30,845 bases of DNA, taken from assembly GCA_018380115.1 (NCBI GenBank), contig JAGZUF010000005.1:134030-164874 (forward strand), given 5' to 3'. Position numbers and translations under genes: made by a program. The notes below the pieces were generated by a model. That model did not search any database, had not been told where the DNA came from, and saw only the letters and a program-made list of their open reading frames with translations. The stretch's first letter is position 1. Every line of letters starts with the position of its first letter. The stretch comes from Oscillospiraceae bacterium (lineage in GTDB: Bacteria; Bacillota; Clostridia; Oscillospirales; Ruminococcaceae). Positions 30,369-30,845 of the stretch are shown here, piece by piece.

Positions 30369-30845
30369 TCACAGCACTGCTCCGTTTGAAGCAATTACTG
30401 TACGGTACCACTCGAAACTTTTTTTACGGTAACGGCGCAGACTCCCTGTACCGTCATCGTGCCTGTCCACATAAATAACGCCATACCGTTTCGACATCTG
30501 CGCAGTAGAAGCACTGACCAAATCGATACACCCCCATATGGTATAACCCCAAATACAAACGCCATCATCTATGGCATATCCCATCTGGCGGATATGCTCC
30601 CTCAGATAATCAATACGGTAATCGTCCTCTACAGTGAATGTTCCATTCTTTTGAACGAGCTGGTCATGGGCCCCCAAACCATTCTCCACAATAAAAATCG
30701 GCTTATGATACAAATTCCATATCTGGTTCAAAACATAGCGAAGCCCAATTGGGTGCCCCCATACCCGATTTGCCGGACAGAAAAACAATCTGTATAATGG
30801 AAAGGGGTAATGAAAAATGTCAACCAAAGAACGAAAACACCCAGC
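30369..30845 (-). CDS. C-terminal part of a GH1 6-phospho-beta-glucosidase (partial)
   Basis: The frame is open to the window edge, so the 5' end is not seen. From GHPIGLRYVLNQIWNLYHKP on, it follows 6-phospho-beta-glucosidases of family GH1. The catalytic nucleophile glutamate is in PIFIVENGLGA, and the C-terminus carries DDYRIDYLREHIRQM, GVCIWGYTIWGCIDLVSAST and RYGVIYVDRHDDG. The last parts include the phosphate-binding K/Y region of phospho-glucosidases. The stretch before WGHPIGLRY does not look like GH1 and seems to lack residues (normally W-G-x-x-I-D-P-x-G-L-R), so the gene may be truncated, frameshifted or joined to other sequence. It would be the first visible gene of the ABC operon, 26 bp before the VOC gene. 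Confidence 0.75.
   Translation of the reverse strand, partial: AGCFRSLVDIFHYPFPLYRLFFCPANRVWGHPIGLRYVLNQIWNLYHKPIFIVENGLGAHDQLVQKNGTFTVEDDYRIDYLREHIRQMGYAIDDGVCIWGYTIWGCIDLVSASTAQMSKRYGVIYVDRHDDGTGSLRRYRKKSFEWYRTVIASNGAVL

Noticed and set aside
1..30845. tRNA genes, CRISPR arrays, transposons, phage or antiphage defence genes
   Set aside because: No cloverleaf with a GTTCNANNC arm, no regularly spaced repeats, and no integrase, transposase, nuclease-helicase or toxin-antitoxin pair was found on either strand.

Overview
The window looks like chromosomal DNA from a Bacillota (Clostridia) gut-type anaerobe, most likely Oscillospirales/Ruminococcaceae-like. The evidence is strong AGGAGG-type ribosome binding sites, frequent TTG starts, sigma-A promoters of the TTGACA-N17-TATAAT kind, GC-rich intrinsic terminators after almost every transcription unit, and typical clostridial families (DUF3842, DegV, the small LUD protein, RuvX, MATE). 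No rRNA, tRNA, CRISPR array, transposase, integrase or phage gene was seen.

Layout. (1) 1-3.3 kb, minus strand: an aldo-keto reductase, a MerR regulator and a diaminopentanoate-dehydrogenase-like oxidoreductase. The last is preceded by a promoter with a 19-nt spacer of the MerR-activated type. (2) 3.4-5.7 kb, plus: serC-serA, two steps of serine biosynthesis, behind a near-consensus promoter. (3) 6-10.8 kb: a small YtxH-like protein (minus), then trmL, a degV-family gene, a GT-C-like membrane protein, a GT2 polyprenyl-phosphate glycosyltransferase and a flavin reductase (all plus). (4) 10.8-11.4 kb: about 600 bases without a convincing gene but with several strong hairpins. (5) 11.4-14.2 kb: a free-standing NIF3 insertion-domain protein (minus), a LUD-domain protein (plus) and a large GT-C-like membrane protein (minus). 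(6) 14.4-19.8 kb, minus: an operon encoding a PatB/MalY C-S lyase, a prolidase/imidazolonepropionase-like amidohydrolase, an MFS transporter and an M20 amidohydrolase. (7) 20.2-24.2 kb: cardiolipin synthase and DUF3842 (plus), then ruvX and a MATE transporter (minus). (8) 24.4-30.8 kb, minus: visibly more AT-rich, an operon with a GH1 6-phospho-beta-glucosidase fragment, two paralogous VOC proteins (one with a zinc ribbon), and a ribose/galactose-type ABC importer in the order ATPase, permease, lipoprotein, permease, closed by a terminator.

How genes may work together. serC and serA act in one pathway; serB is not here. The two adjacent glycosyltransferases form a Gtr-like membrane glycosylation pair. 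The operon at 14.4-19.8 kb has the activities expected for import and stepwise dismantling of N-acylated or dipeptide S-conjugates of cysteine (deacylase, dipeptidase-like hydrolase, C-S lyase). The AT-rich ABC operon couples a sugar-type importer to two unusual VOC proteins. These two operons are the most promising places for undescribed biology. Substrates are inferred from families and neighbours, not shown by the sequence.
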